Shown one piece after another: positions 24,884 to 33,637 of a stretch of DNA of 37,727 bases. The stretch is taken from assembly GCA_903908715.1 (NCBI GenBank), contig CAIVSY010000094.1, positions 1 to 37,727 on the forward strand. Reading direction: 5' to 3'. The position numbers and the translations under genes were made by a program. The stretch's first letter is position 1. Every line of letters starts with the position of its first letter. Below the pieces are notes generated by a model. The model made no database searches. It was not told the origin of the DNA and saw only the letters and a program-made list of their open reading frames with translations. This DNA comes from an uncultured bacterium. Lineage in GTDB: Bacteria; Verrucomicrobiota; Kiritimatiellia; CAIKKV01; CAITUY01.

Positions 24884-25933
24884 TCAGGCCAGTTTCTCGG
24901 TCACCGCGGGACGGACTTCCTCCAGGAGCCGCTGGATAATCTGATCGGTCGAGATCCCGGCCGCATCGGCATTGAAGGTTGGCACGATGCGGTGCCGCAG
25001 GATCGTCACAGCCATCTCGCGCACGTCCTCCGTGGTCGCATGATAACGGCCGTGCAGGATGGCCCGGGCCTTGGCCGCCATCATCATGTTGATGGTGGCC
25101 CGCGGCCCCGCGCCCCAGTGGATCAGCTCACGGACAAAGGCTGGCGATTCGGGCCCCGGCCGGGTGGCCCGCGCCAGGTCACGCGCATATTCGAACACAT
25201 GGTCCGCCGCGGGCACCCGCCGCACGATTTCCTGCAGCCTGAGGATGTCCTCCCCTGTCAGCACCGTCTCCAGCGTCGGCTTGTAGGTGCCGGTGACCTT
25301 CTTGGCGATCTCCAACTCCTCCGCAGGCGTCGGATAATCAACCTTGATCATGAACATGAACCGGTCCAGCTGGGCCTCCGGCAGCGGATAGGTTCCTTCC
25401 TGCTCGATCGGATTCTGCGTGGCCAGCACAAAGAAGGGATCCGGCAGGTGGAAGTCCTCGTCCCCGACCGTCACCATCCTCTCCTGCATGGCCTCCAGCA
25501 GGGCAGCCTGCGTCTTGGGAGGCGTCCGGTTGATCTCATCCGCCAGCACCATGTTCGCGAACAGCGGCCCATGCACAAAACGGAAGACCCGCTTGCCCGT
25601 CGTGCGATCCTCCTCCAGCACATCGGTTCCCGTGATGTCGGCCGGCATCAGGTCCGGCGTGAACTGGATCCGCTTGAAGGTCAGGTGCAGCACCCGGGAA
25701 ATCGTGCTCACCAGCAGCGTCTTAGCCAGTCCGGGCACGCCAACCAGCAGCGCATGGCCCCGGCAGAAGATCGCGACCAGGACCTGCTCCACCACCTTGT
25801 CCTGCCCTACGATCGCCAGCCGGATCTGCTCGGTCATCTTCCGGTATGCCTGGTTCAAGGCCTTTACGGTTTCAATATCGCCCTGCGGCGCATCCATCGC
25901 CGCGTCCGTTACCTGCTGTTCTGCACTTTGCAT
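24884..25933 (-). CDS. MoxR-family AAA+ ATPase
   Basis: The 349-residue product is a MoxR-type AAA+ chaperone ATPase of the kind that activates or inserts cofactors or metals into VWA-domain partners. Walker A GVPGLAKT is at residues 65-72, Walker [10 protein letters not shown] at about 128-136, and [26 protein letters not shown] holds the sensor 1 region. I chose the ATG at 25933, after GGAGGAG; the frame extends upstream to 26104, but that includes the sigma-54 promoter. It is the first gene of the six-gene operon and probably the gene directly switched by the divergent activator. Confidence 0.96.
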   Translation of the reverse strand: MQSAEQQVTDAAMDAPQGDIETVKALNQAYRKMTEQIRLAIVGQDKVVEQVLVAIFCRGHALLVGVPGLAKTLLVSTISRVLHLTFKRIQFTPDLMPADITGTDVLEEDRTTGKRVFRFVHGPLFANMVLADEINRTPPKTQAALLEAMQERMVTVGDEDFHLPDPFFVLATQNPIEQEGTYPLPEAQLDRFMFMIKVDYPTPAEELEIAKKVTGTYKPTLETVLTGEDILRLQEIVRRVPAADHVFEYARDLARATRPGPESPAFVRELIHWGAGPRATINMMMAAKARAILHGRYHATTEDVREMAVTILRHRIVPTFNADAAGISTDQIIQRLLEEVRPAVTEKLA

Positions 25934-25995
25934 ATCGGATTCTCCTCCTCCAGCCGCCTTCCCCGCGAAAGGCCTTGTCTGGCAGATTCTTCCGA

Positions 25996-26011
25996 TGCAG
26001 GAATCGTGCCA
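25996..26011 (-). promoter_or_regulatory. Sigma-54 (-24/-12) promoter of the MoxR operon
   Basis: On the minus strand the sequence is TGGCACG-ATTC-CTGCA, one base off the sigma-54 consensus TGGCACG-N4-TTGCA. The invariant GG (26009-26010) and GC (25997-25998) are ten bases apart, as required. Transcription would start near 25985, giving a leader of about 50 bases before the moxR ATG. The neighbouring divergent gene encodes a GAFTGA-type sigma-54 activator, which supports a working promoter. Confidence 0.78.
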
Positions 26012-26082
26012 TGCCTGCCCCGCCGCCGGGAAACCCTTCCTGGAGGCGCTTTCCGGCCATACCGGCCAGTCCGGGAAGATCC

Positions 26083-26138
26083 ATATGCGTATCATTGTAT
26101 GCACCTTGCACGGTATGTGTATTCTCTTGTGTGCATAT
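26083..26138. promoter_or_regulatory. Clustered octamers, candidate enhancer (activator-binding) sites
   Basis: Four copies of RTATGYRY occur in 56 bases: ATATGCGT (26083-26090), GTATGCAC (26097-26104), GTATGTGT (26113-26120) and an inverted ATATGCAC (as GTGCATAT, 26131-26138). The second and fourth make an inverted repeat TATGCAC / GTGCATA. They lie about 100-150 bases upstream of the predicted sigma-54 start, the normal enhancer distance, and next to the -35 of the activator gene, so autoregulation is possible. Confidence 0.5.
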
Positions 26139-26141
26139 CGC

Positions 26142-26171
26142 TTGACCGGCGAACTCCCGGCGGACTATTCT
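26142..26171 (+). promoter_or_regulatory. Predicted sigma-70-type promoter of the FHA activator gene
   Basis: -35 TTGACC (26142-26147) and -10 TATTCT (26166-26171) are 18 bases apart. The expected start, about 26178-26180, falls on the ATG at 26180, and no Shine-Dalgarno site precedes that ATG, so the mRNA may be leaderless. Confidence 0.5.
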
Positions 26172-26179
26172 CGTATCCG

Positions 26180-27574
26180 ATGACAGGATCCCGCAAAGAC
26201 ACATCGGTTCGTCGACCCGGTACCGGCAACCTGCACACGGTCATGCTGGACCGCAAAGGGGCACCCCGTTCCCTGCACCTGCAGAAGGCCAAGCTGCTCA
26301 TCATGAATGGACCGGACCAGGGTCGTGAAATCCCCCTGGACAAGGACGCGTTCACCATCGGGGCGGGGGCGCAGAGCGACCTGGTTCTCCAGGACGAGGC
26401 CGCCTCACGCCGCCATTGCGAAATCCGCCAGGGCGAGGATGGGTTCCTGCTGCGGGACCTGGGCAGCACAAACGGTACTCTGGTGCAGGGGGTGCGGATC
26501 TGCGAGGCCTACCTGACGCAGGGCGTGGAGTTCCAGGCCGGAAGCACACGGATGGTGTTCTGTCCCCTGCAGGAAACGGTGGTCTATCCCCTGAGCCCGC
26601 GGGAAAGTTTCGGGCGGCTCTGCGGCCGGAGCAATGCCATGCGCCGCGTTTTCCACCTGGCCGAGACCTATGCGCGCACCAACGCCGCCATCCTCATCCT
26701 GGGCGAAACCGGGACGGGCAAAGAACTCATGGCCGAGGCATTGCACGCCCACAGCGCCCGACAGGGTAAGCCGTTCGTGATCATTGATTGCGGAGCCCTG
26801 GCCAAGGGCGTGATCGAAAGCGAGTTGTTCGGACATGCAAAGGGCGCCTTCACGGGCGCCGGTATGGAGCGCAAGGGCGCTTTTGAACAGGCCGATGGCG
26901 GAACCGTTTTCCTGGATGAAATCGGCGAGCTGGATCTCGAATTGCAGCCGAAGCTCCTCCGCGCACTCGAACGCAAGGAGATCCGCCGCGTGGGATCGAA
27001 CACGGTCCGCAAGGTGGATGTGCGCATCCTTGCCGCCACGAACCGGAACCTGGAACGCGAAGTCCGCGAGGGGCGTTTCCGTGAGGATCTGTTCTACCGG
27101 CTCTCGATCGTGAAGATTGAAATCCCTCCCCTGCGCCAGAGGCCGGAGGACATTCCCCTGCTGGCCCGTTCCTTTCTGAAGGAACTGACCGGGTCCGCCG
27201 ATCCGGACTCATGGCCGGATTTCGAGCGAAGCATGGATCTCTTCCGCCGCCACGACTGGCCGGGAAACGGCCGCGAACTCCGTAATGTGGTGGAGATGGC
27301 TGTACACGGGACATCGGGCCGGGTGGATCTTGGCGCCTGCCTGGCGCTGGGGCGGATCCGCGAGCAGGCTCCGCCGGCGGCCGGCATGGCTCCGGGCAAG
27401 CCGTTCAAGGAGGCGAAGAACGCGCTGGTGGACCAGTTCGAGCGCGAATACCTCGAGAAGCTGCTGGAGCGGAACGGCGGGAATATCTCGCGCGCCGCCC
27501 GGGAAGCCGAGATTGAACGGGCCTACCTCCAGCGTCTGCTCCGCAAGCACTCGCTGAACCCGCGCGACACCTGA
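26180..27574 (+). CDS. FHA-domain sigma-54 enhancer-binding transcriptional activator
   Basis: The 464-residue product has an N-terminal FHA domain (about 38-128; IGAGAQSDLVL, ASRRH, DLGSTNGT), which binds phosphothreonine peptides. A sigma-54 AAA+ domain follows, with Walker A GETGTGKE (175-182), GAFTGA (222-227), Walker B GGTVFLDEIGE (240-250) and WPGNGRELRN (360-369). A Fis-type helix-turn-helix follows (NGGNISRAAREAEIERAYLQ, about 432-451). It should turn on a sigma-54 promoter when its FHA domain or a partner is phosphorylated. The MoxR operon diverges from it and a Ser/Thr kinase gene converges, 8 bases after its stop. The frame is open upstream to 24650, but that part is antisense to moxR and DUF58. 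ATG at 26180 has no Shine-Dalgarno site; later in-frame starts are possible. Confidence 0.92.
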   Translation: MTGSRKDTSVRRPGTGNLHTVMLDRKGAPRSLHLQKAKLLIMNGPDQGREIPLDKDAFTIGAGAQSDLVLQDEAASRRHCEIRQGEDGFLLRDLGSTNGTLVQGVRICEAYLTQGVEFQAGSTRMVFCPLQETVVYPLSPRESFGRLCGRSNAMRRVFHLAETYARTNAAILILGETGTGKELMAEALHAHSARQGKPFVIIDCGALAKGVIESELFGHAKGAFTGAGMERKGAFEQADGGTVFLDEIGELDLELQPKLLRALERKEIRRVGSNTVRKVDVRILAATNRNLEREVREGRFREDLFYRLSIVKIEIPPLRQRPEDIPLLARSFLKELTGSADPDSWPDFERSMDLFRRHDWPGNGRELRNVVEMAVHGTSGRVDLGACLALGRIREQAPPAAGMAPGKPFKEAKNALVDQFEREYLEKLLERNGGNISRAAREAEIERAYLQRLLRKHSLNPRDT

Positions 27575-27582
27575 CGCGCGCG

Positions 27583-29847
27583 CTATTTCCTCCCGAAGAT
27601 CGTGGGCTCCCACTGCGCGGCGTACCGATCCAGAAGTCCCTTCAGCGGCGTGCGCTCATGCAGCCAGAAGACCGGCGCATACGCCGCGTTCAGGGTTTCC
27701 CTCCGCTGGGCGGCCTGCAGGCCACCCTGGCGCAAGGCCGAGCGATATACCGGCCCGATGCTGAACCCGTACAGGATCATTCCCACCACCAGCGCCACCC
27801 CCGCTGTCGTGAACCTGCGGATCCGGTAAATCCGGCGGATCTGATCCAGGCGCTGCCGCGCCGGACGGGAATCCTGCTTCCACCGCTCCAGCAAGTCGCG
27901 CATGGACCGCTCCGCCGACTTCAGGTTACCGCGCCGGATGGCATCATCGGCCCGGGCGATCATCCGGTCAATCTGCAGGATCCGTTCCTTCGCCTTTTCC
28001 GCAAGCGACTCGGCCGGGGACGGCTCGATGGAAATCTCCTGCAGCGCCTCACAGGTTCTGAGACACCCCTCGTAATCCTGCGCCTTGAAGGCCAGCGAGG
28101 CCGCCTGCAACATCCGTTCGACGGCCTGGCGCGCCGCTTCCACTTCGGCCTTCGCCTGCTCGACATCCTTCCAAATCATCGCCACCACCCGCGCATAGGA
28201 ACCGCGGCCGGATGACGACGACGGATCCGTTGCCGCCGTCAGCGCACCCTGGAGCGGCGGGAACTGGCTCTCGATCTGGGCGAGTGAGAGCAACCGGTTC
28301 TCTATGTCCGCGAGGCGCCGCGCCGCCTCGCCGGGACGCTTCCCGCCAAGCTGCCGCCGGGCCTCGGCCAGATCCCCGCGCAACAGGACAATGTTGCGTT
28401 CGGCAATCCGCCAGGGGAGCTCGCGACGCAGGTCGGAGTACCCCGGACCGTCATCCAGCACCCCGTACTCGTTCAGGCGGTCGCGCACCTCCTCGTAGTT
28501 CTGCCGGTCCAGCCCCGCCGAAATCGCCTGGACGAGTTCATCCTTTCTCTGGATTGCCCACAAGGCGGTTTCCCCCAGTTCCCGGATCTCCCGGACCATC
28601 TCCTGCCCCTTGTCCCCCCGGGGCTGGAAGGCGTTGCCGCCATCCATGGCATCCTTGATGCGCTGGAATTCCTTGGTGCGCCGGTAGTCGCGCAACCGTG
28701 CCAGCAACGCACGCATGTCCTCGAACGCCTTGATGTCGGTTGAACAACGCCCGCAGAAACGCACCCCGACACGCGTCTCGGTCCCGCACTCGGGACAGGA
28801 CTCCATCCCATCCCAGTTGCACTGCGCACAATAACGGTTAGCCACCGGATTCAGCGAATTACACCACTTGCAGCGCCACATTCCCGGATCGGTCAGCGGC
28901 GAGATCAGGTCGCCCGCCGACTGCGAGAGTACCTCGGCGAGGTCCCGAGCCGAAGACCAGCGCTGCTCCGGCTCGCGTTCCATGGCCTTGAGAATGATCG
29001 GCCGCAGCGATTCCGGCACACGGCTGTCGCGGAAGAAGCGGGGGTTCTCGCCGGTCAGGCAGAAGTAAAGGATGCCGCCCAGGCTGTAGACATCCGCGCG
29101 CGCATCGGCCGTTGCCGGCGCCGTCTCCTGTTCGGGAGCCGCGTATCCAAGCGAAAGCATCCGTGCGCCGGTCAAGGTCAGCTTGTCACTGTCCGCAACC
29201 ATCTGCCGGGCAATGCCGAAATCCACCAGCCGCGGCTCCCCATGCTCGTCGAGCAGTATGTTGGAAGGCTTGAGGTCGCGATGCACCACGCCATTCCGGT
29301 GCGCATACTCCATGGCGAGACAGAGCTTGCGGACCAGCATCACCGAGGCGCGCAGGGTCAGCGGCGCGCCATTCTGGTCCAGCTTCTGCTCGAGGTTCAA
29401 CGACGAAGCCGGCCAATCCGGCGCCGGGGGCTTGCCGGGCCCCGCAACGTATTCCATGATGATCCGCGGATCCGTCCGCTCAATGTCGAAATCGTAGAGC
29501 TTGACGATATAGATGTGGTTGAGCGCCGCGATGAGCTGCGCTTCCCGCCGGAACCGGTTCCGCATCGCCGGGTCGGTCAGGAATTCCGGATTGAGCCTCT
29601 TGATGGCCACGTGCCGGCCCAGCTTTACATCCCGGGCCAGGTAGACCACACTCATCCCCCCATGCCCGATTTCGCCGAGAATCCGGTACTGACTGTCCTC
29701 CAGACCCACCAGCACGGGAGGCGGACGGGCACCGCGGGGAATCACGATGGTGGGAGTCTCGCGGCCCTTCGCGGATCCCGCCGAATGGTCCCCTTCCCCG
29801 CTTTCGCCGACCGGCGTCCTGTTATGACCCGACTGCTTCCCGCTCAT
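27583..29847 (-). CDS. Membrane-anchored Hanks-type Ser/Thr protein kinase with two zinc ribbons
   Basis: The 754-residue product has a full kinase domain (about 54-310): Gly loop GEIGHGGMSVVY, catalytic Lys in AIKRL (K83), HRDLKPSN (189-196), DFG (209-211) and APE (237-239). Two CxxC pairs follow twice: C326/C329 with C340/C343, and C351/C354 with C365/C368, making two zinc ribbons. A long helical region leads to one membrane helix (about 678-698) and a 56-residue outer tail, so the kinase is cytoplasmic. The activation loop has TLTGARML, a likely autophosphorylation site. ATG at 29847 follows GGGAGAAG. It converges on the FHA activator gene, and I infer it phosphorylates that activator or one of its partners. 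Confidence 0.93.
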   Translation of the reverse strand: MSGKQSGHNRTPVGESGEGDHSAGSAKGRETPTIVIPRGARPPPVLVGLEDSQYRILGEIGHGGMSVVYLARDVKLGRHVAIKRLNPEFLTDPAMRNRFRREAQLIAALNHIYIVKLYDFDIERTDPRIIMEYVAGPGKPPAPDWPASSLNLEQKLDQNGAPLTLRASVMLVRKLCLAMEYAHRNGVVHRDLKPSNILLDEHGEPRLVDFGIARQMVADSDKLTLTGARMLSLGYAAPEQETAPATADARADVYSLGGILYFCLTGENPRFFRDSRVPESLRPIILKAMEREPEQRWSSARDLAEVLSQSAGDLISPLTDPGMWRCKWCNSLNPVANRYCAQCNWDGMESCPECGTETRVGVRFCGRCSTDIKAFEDMRALLARLRDYRRTKEFQRIKDAMDGGNAFQPRGDKGQEMVREIRELGETALWAIQRKDELVQAISAGLDRQNYEEVRDRLNEYGVLDDGPGYSDLRRELPWRIAERNIVLLRGDLAEARRQLGGKRPGEAARRLADIENRLLSLAQIESQFPPLQGALTAATDPSSSSGRGSYARVVAMIWKDVEQAKAEVEAARQAVERMLQAASLAFKAQDYEGCLRTCEALQEISIEPSPAESLAEKAKERILQIDRMIARADDAIRRGNLKSAERSMRDLLERWKQDSRPARQRLDQIRRIYRIRRFTTAGVALVVGMILYGFSIGPVYRSALRQGGLQAAQRRETLNAAYAPVFWLHERTPLKGLLDRYAAQWEPTIFGRK

Positions 29848-29992
29848 CTCTTCTCCCAACCTTCACCCCGCCCCGGCCAATCCCTTGACCCTGGAACGGT
29901 TCATCACGCCTAGTCTTTTTCCGGAGAAAAGGCAAGCATCCGGCAAATGATTTCGCCCGGATGAAACGGGAAACACGGGAACCAGCCTGCGG

Positions 29993-32326
29993 TTACTGCG
30001 GTGCTGCCACGCCATTGAACACGTTGGAAACGGCCGTTGCGCCCCAAGTGGCGGTCACGCCGTTGACGGCATACAGGGTCCGGTAAAGAATGTCGTGGTC
30101 GTAGATATCCGCGCCGTCACTTCCGGAAAGCGCAAGGGACAAGCTCAATTCTATGTCGGCAGGCATCGGCTGGACCGTGATCGCGCCCACGGAGGTCGAG
30201 GCCTCCACATGCACCACGGCCTTTGCCCGTCCATTCACGAACGCACGGAATTGTTCCGTGGCACTCTGTGTCCAGGCGGCCGTGAACGTCCCCTGAGCAT
30301 ACCGCGCCTCCTGCGATTGCCACATCAGTTCCGCAAGCAGATAATCGGGTCGGGCGTCCGCCGGCAATTCAAGCATGCCGTTGAAACTGAACCCCACGCG
30401 GTCAGCCAGGTAGGATTCCGACCAGAGTGTTCCGTCTGTATAGGCGTTCCACATGTATGTGACATGGAACTCCCTGCCCCGGGCATGCGCCATGCGCCCG
30501 ATTGCCCCATGCCAATCGGTAACCACCTGCTTGCGGAACGCCACCCAGTTGGCATCCCCGAGCTGACCGTTCGGGTAGGCGGACAGATAGCGGTTATTGG
30601 CGGCCGCATCATACGTCGCTCCGGTTCCCCAGACTCCGAGGTCACACTCAGCCATGTCGATCCCATCGACTCCCATGTCGAGCAATTCGCCTGCAACGGA
30701 CTGGGTCCACGCCACAACATCGGGATGATAGATCGAGATCAGGTATTCACCCGGGTTGAAATCAGTTCCATCCGCGGCTTTCTGCCTCCAGGCAGGATTG
30801 GCATTCCAAGCCGTCTTCGAACGGTTGAGTTCCACCCATGCATAGACCTTGAGCCCCGACTGGTGCCCGCGTGCCACCAGCTTCCGCATCAGGTCCTGCG
30901 CTCCAAGGCCGCCTTCCTGCGTCAGGTAGGGAGTGGTCGGATTCGCCCAATAGGTACCGTATGGCGCCGTGAATGCCTTTACATACAGCGCATTGCATCC
31001 CCAGGCCGCCGACGTTCGCACGATCAGGTCGGCGACGGCGTCGGCGTTCATACCGCTGTACGGGCCCCCATAGTAGTAGCCCGGGCTGACCCGCATTCCC
31101 TTGATCTTTGCGGGCGCGGGTGTGTCCTTGATCAGCGGGTTGGTCCCATGCTCCACTTCCCATCCGTCGTTTAAGCCATCCCCGTCGGTATCGGCCACGC
31201 CGGGCCGGGTTCCCGTGACGAGATGTTCCCGGGCATCGGCCAGACCGTCACCATCGGAATCGATATCGCCACGGGCGGCCAGATAAATCCGGGTTTGCAC
31301 GGCTTGAACCGGCGGGCGAGTATCGGAACCTGTGTCAGTCCACGTCATCGCGGCCGCTCCCTGCACCGCAAGGCCTGCAACCGCCATCTTCCAGCCGCTT
31401 GTGAGCGACAAAACCGCATCGGCGGCAAAATCCTTGCAGAAAACATCCAGCTTCCCTGCGGGGAATGCCGCCGTGTCGATCGTCAGCACCGCACCACCGG
31501 GGCTGCCGGCCACCTTCACGATACGGGGCGCACCCGCAAATACACCGAACGGAAACTCATAGGGGCGGTTCTCCGTCCAGGTAAAACCCCGGCTCGCGCG
31601 GCGCCGGTACCAGAATCCCTCTCCCGTCTTGAGGACTTTCGCGGACTTCACACCACTGATTTCACACCAGATGGCGTTGCTGGACGTCTTGCCGCTCTTC
31701 TTGAGCCACTGCGTGTCGCCGCCATCGGGATCGTTGACTGTATCGGAAAGGGTACTCTTGCGGTCCGCATAGGCTCCACTGGCGGCCAGCCGTGTGCTGT
31801 TGAGGGCGATCGCCGAACTGAACGGATACGCGAAGAGTGTAAGTCCGGGCTGAAACGATACAGAACCGATCGCATCCGCCACAACCTCTCCGGCGATAAA
31901 TACGGATTGTCCGGCATAACTGCGATTGACAATCCAAAAGGCCTCCCCGGGAGCCAGAGTCAGCGGGCTTTTCTCCCACACGCCCGTATCGGAAAACCAC
32001 TTCCCATCCTTTGCCGGATCCCCTGTCCCGTCCGCCTTGAACGCACCCACATATGCCTGCGCTGCCGGGTTCCACTTGAGAATCTTGTCCGCCTGCGCTT
32101 CCGTGAGCCCGCCTTTCAGCTGGCCTGCCATCACATCATCCAGCGAGCCGGAAAAAGGCTTCAATCCGACCGCATGGAGGGAGTTGCCCGGCGCCGCTTC
32201 CAGACGCACGAAACCGGCCGGAACGGAAACCGTATCATACGGACCGGCCAAAACCCACTGTCCGTACCCGGACTGTAAGACACAGCATAACAAAGCCGAC
32301 AACCACAATCCCCGTTTCCGATTCAT
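29993..32326 (-). CDS. Secreted GHL10-like glycosidase with thrombospondin type 3 repeats
   Basis: The 777-residue product has a signal peptide (MNRKRGLWLSALLCCVLQSGYG). A beta-rich N-terminal region has two similar blocks (APGEAFWIVNRSYAG near 125-139 and KTGEGFWYRRRASRG near 233-247). Calcium-binding type 3 repeats come next (DIDSDGDGLADARE and VADTDGDGLNDGWE, 354-391). A TIM-barrel-like domain from about 410 resembles GHL10 (YngK/DUF187) glycosidases: KVYAWVELNRSKTAWNANPAW, and DMGVDGIDMAECD with candidate catalytic acidic residues. The substrate is unknown; polysaccharide hydrolysis outside the cell is likely. ATG at 32326 sits behind GGGGGGTGTG; the frame also extends to 32350. It stands alone, with 231 bases to the next gene and 145 to the kinase. 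Confidence 0.8.
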   Translation of the reverse strand: MNRKRGLWLSALLCCVLQSGYGQWVLAGPYDTVSVPAGFVRLEAAPGNSLHAVGLKPFSGSLDDVMAGQLKGGLTEAQADKILKWNPAAQAYVGAFKADGTGDPAKDGKWFSDTGVWEKSPLTLAPGEAFWIVNRSYAGQSVFIAGEVVADAIGSVSFQPGLTLFAYPFSSAIALNSTRLAASGAYADRKSTLSDTVNDPDGGDTQWLKKSGKTSSNAIWCEISGVKSAKVLKTGEGFWYRRRASRGFTWTENRPYEFPFGVFAGAPRIVKVAGSPGGAVLTIDTAAFPAGKLDVFCKDFAADAVLSLTSGWKMAVAGLAVQGAAAMTWTDTGSDTRPPVQAVQTRIYLAARGDIDSDGDGLADAREHLVTGTRPGVADTDGDGLNDGWEVEHGTNPLIKDTPAPAKIKGMRVSPGYYYGGPYSGMNADAVADLIVRTSAAWGCNALYVKAFTAPYGTYWANPTTPYLTQEGGLGAQDLMRKLVARGHQSGLKVYAWVELNRSKTAWNANPAWRQKAADGTDFNPGEYLISIYHPDVVAWTQSVAGELLDMGVDGIDMAECDLGVWGTGATYDAAANNRYLSAYPNGQLGDANWVAFRKQVVTDWHGAIGRMAHARGREFHVTYMWNAYTDGTLWSESYLADRVGFSFNGMLELPADARPDYLLAELMWQSQEARYAQGTFTAAWTQSATEQFRAFVNGRAKAVVHVEASTSVGAITVQPMPADIELSLSLALSGSDGADIYDHDILYRTLYAVNGVTATWGATAVSNVFNGVAAPQ

Positions 32327-32396
32327 CACACCCCCCCTTCTGCTCTCCATCCTGATGAACGGAGGGAGCAGGAATCAGGCCAACCGTTAACTCGCC

Positions 32397-32414
32397 AACC
32401 TCAAGTTGGAGGTT
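32397..32414. other. Short inverted repeat in the gap before the GHL10-like gene
   Basis: AACCTC and GAGGTT pair around AAGTTG. They lie in the 231-base gap 32327-32557, about 70 bases upstream of the glycosidase ATG. No convincing promoter or terminator was found in the rest of the gap, which holds an A/T-rich run near 32450. Confidence 0.3.
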
Positions 32415-32557
32415 AAGTCTGAATCAGGGTTTTGTACAGCTTTTTCGGTTTTTTTATTGAGCCCGGACCCGGAAATATGCGAATTGGATCCGCTATCGAT
32501 TCCCTTTGGTTCAAAGGTCCGCCCAGCGCCTCCCCGAAGGTGACTCAGTGAGACAGC

Positions 32558-33637
32558 TCACGGACATTGAAGAGCTGCCGATGAGACAGGCCGCAAGATC
32601 ATCCAGTCCCTTGGCTCCCCGTCCGCCGCCGAACGCTTGTCTCCCACGCCGGCCCCTTGCAACAACCGGAAGTCGACAATCACCGGAAGATGATCCGATC
32701 CAACACGCGGGCCTGTCTGCCGATCCACAATCTGCACTCCGCCGGAGTACAGGCAATGATCCAGCGGGATATACAGGAGAGGATTATAGGCGGGCCAGGT
32801 CGGGTAGACCCGTCGCCCCTGCGCACTATCCCGGAGCCCGGCTTCACGCAACAAACGCCTGAAATAACGGTTCCACGGTGTCACATTCAAATCGCCCAGC
32901 AAAACCACCGGGGAAGACGCCTGCCGCACCCACTCGGGCAAACAGGCCAGTTGATTGTTCCGTAACTCGGAGTACTCCCTCCCGGCGGGTGGAAGCGGAT
33001 GGGTCGCCAGAACCGTCAATCGGCCGGCAGGCGTCTCGAATTCCGCATGGATGGACGGGACACCAGCCTGGCCGATGTAGACAATGCGGGAGTCCTTCGC
33101 TGGAAACCGGCTCCAGATCCCAATACCAAAGTTATCCTCCCGCGGTGCGGAACGGACATGGGCAAAACCCGCCAACATGGGCTGAAGGTCCGACAGCCAT
33201 TGGCTGTTGACCTCCTCCAGGACCACGAGATCGGGATCAAAAAAACGGATGGCCTCGGCAACCGCCCGGAAGTTCCTGTTGCCTGTGTTCACGTTGGCAA
33301 GCAGGGCCCGAATCGGTTGTGAACACGGTGGAATCGGTGCCTCAGTCCGGCCCACGTACAAGGGGAGGATAACCGCCAGCTGGATCAGGGCGCCAATGCC
33401 AAAGCAAAGGGCCAATCGCCTCTTCCCGGGAATCAGGAGGAGCAGGGCCGCCACAGCAAGACCCGCAAGGTATTGGACCCTGAAGTGCGAACAGAGATCC
33501 AACGTCCAGTGCCAGCCCCCCAGGAATCCCAAAACGCTTGCCGCCAGCAGAAGGATCCCGCAACTCTCAACAAGACCCCAGAACCGGATCCGAAACCGGA
33601 AGAAACCGGATAGCCAGAATTGAAATCTCGTCGACAC
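32558..33637 (-). CDS. Membrane-anchored endonuclease/exonuclease/phosphatase-family protein
   Basis: The 359-residue product has about three N-terminal membrane helices (GILLLAASVLGFLGG, AGLAVAALLLLIP, ALIQLAVILPLYVG) and then a complete catalytic domain of the DNase I-like superfamily. The motifs are LLANVNTGN, DLVVLEEVN (the metal Glu), LLGDLNVTPW and GSDHLPVIVDF (Asp-His). The catalytic domain should face the periplasm. Substrates of this superfamily range from DNA to phospholipids and phosphoinositides, and nothing here picks one. I start it at GTG 33637, whose G is the last base of the tonB stop TAG, so it is coupled to tonB; GGGGGGA lies upstream. It ends the B12 operon. Confidence 0.85.
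   Translation of the reverse strand: MSTRFQFWLSGFFRFRIRFWGLVESCGILLLAASVLGFLGGWHWTLDLCSHFRVQYLAGLAVAALLLLIPGKRRLALCFGIGALIQLAVILPLYVGRTEAPIPPCSQPIRALLANVNTGNRNFRAVAEAIRFFDPDLVVLEEVNSQWLSDLQPMLAGFAHVRSAPREDNFGIGIWSRFPAKDSRIVYIGQAGVPSIHAEFETPAGRLTVLATHPLPPAGREYSELRNNQLACLPEWVRQASSPVVLLGDLNVTPWNRYFRRLLREAGLRDSAQGRRVYPTWPAYNPLLYIPLDHCLYSGGVQIVDRQTGPRVGSDHLPVIVDFRLLQGAGVGDKRSAADGEPRDWMILRPVSSAALQCP

Noticed and set aside
24650..26179. N-terminal extension of the FHA activator
   Set aside because: This part is antisense to DUF58 and moxR and has no domain. It also crosses the promoter region.
29848..29992. Terminator or sigma-54 promoter between the GHL10-like and kinase genes
   Set aside because: A short A/T-flanked dyad near 29910-29935 is imperfect, and no GG-N10-GC with the right context was found, so I leave the 145 bases unassigned.
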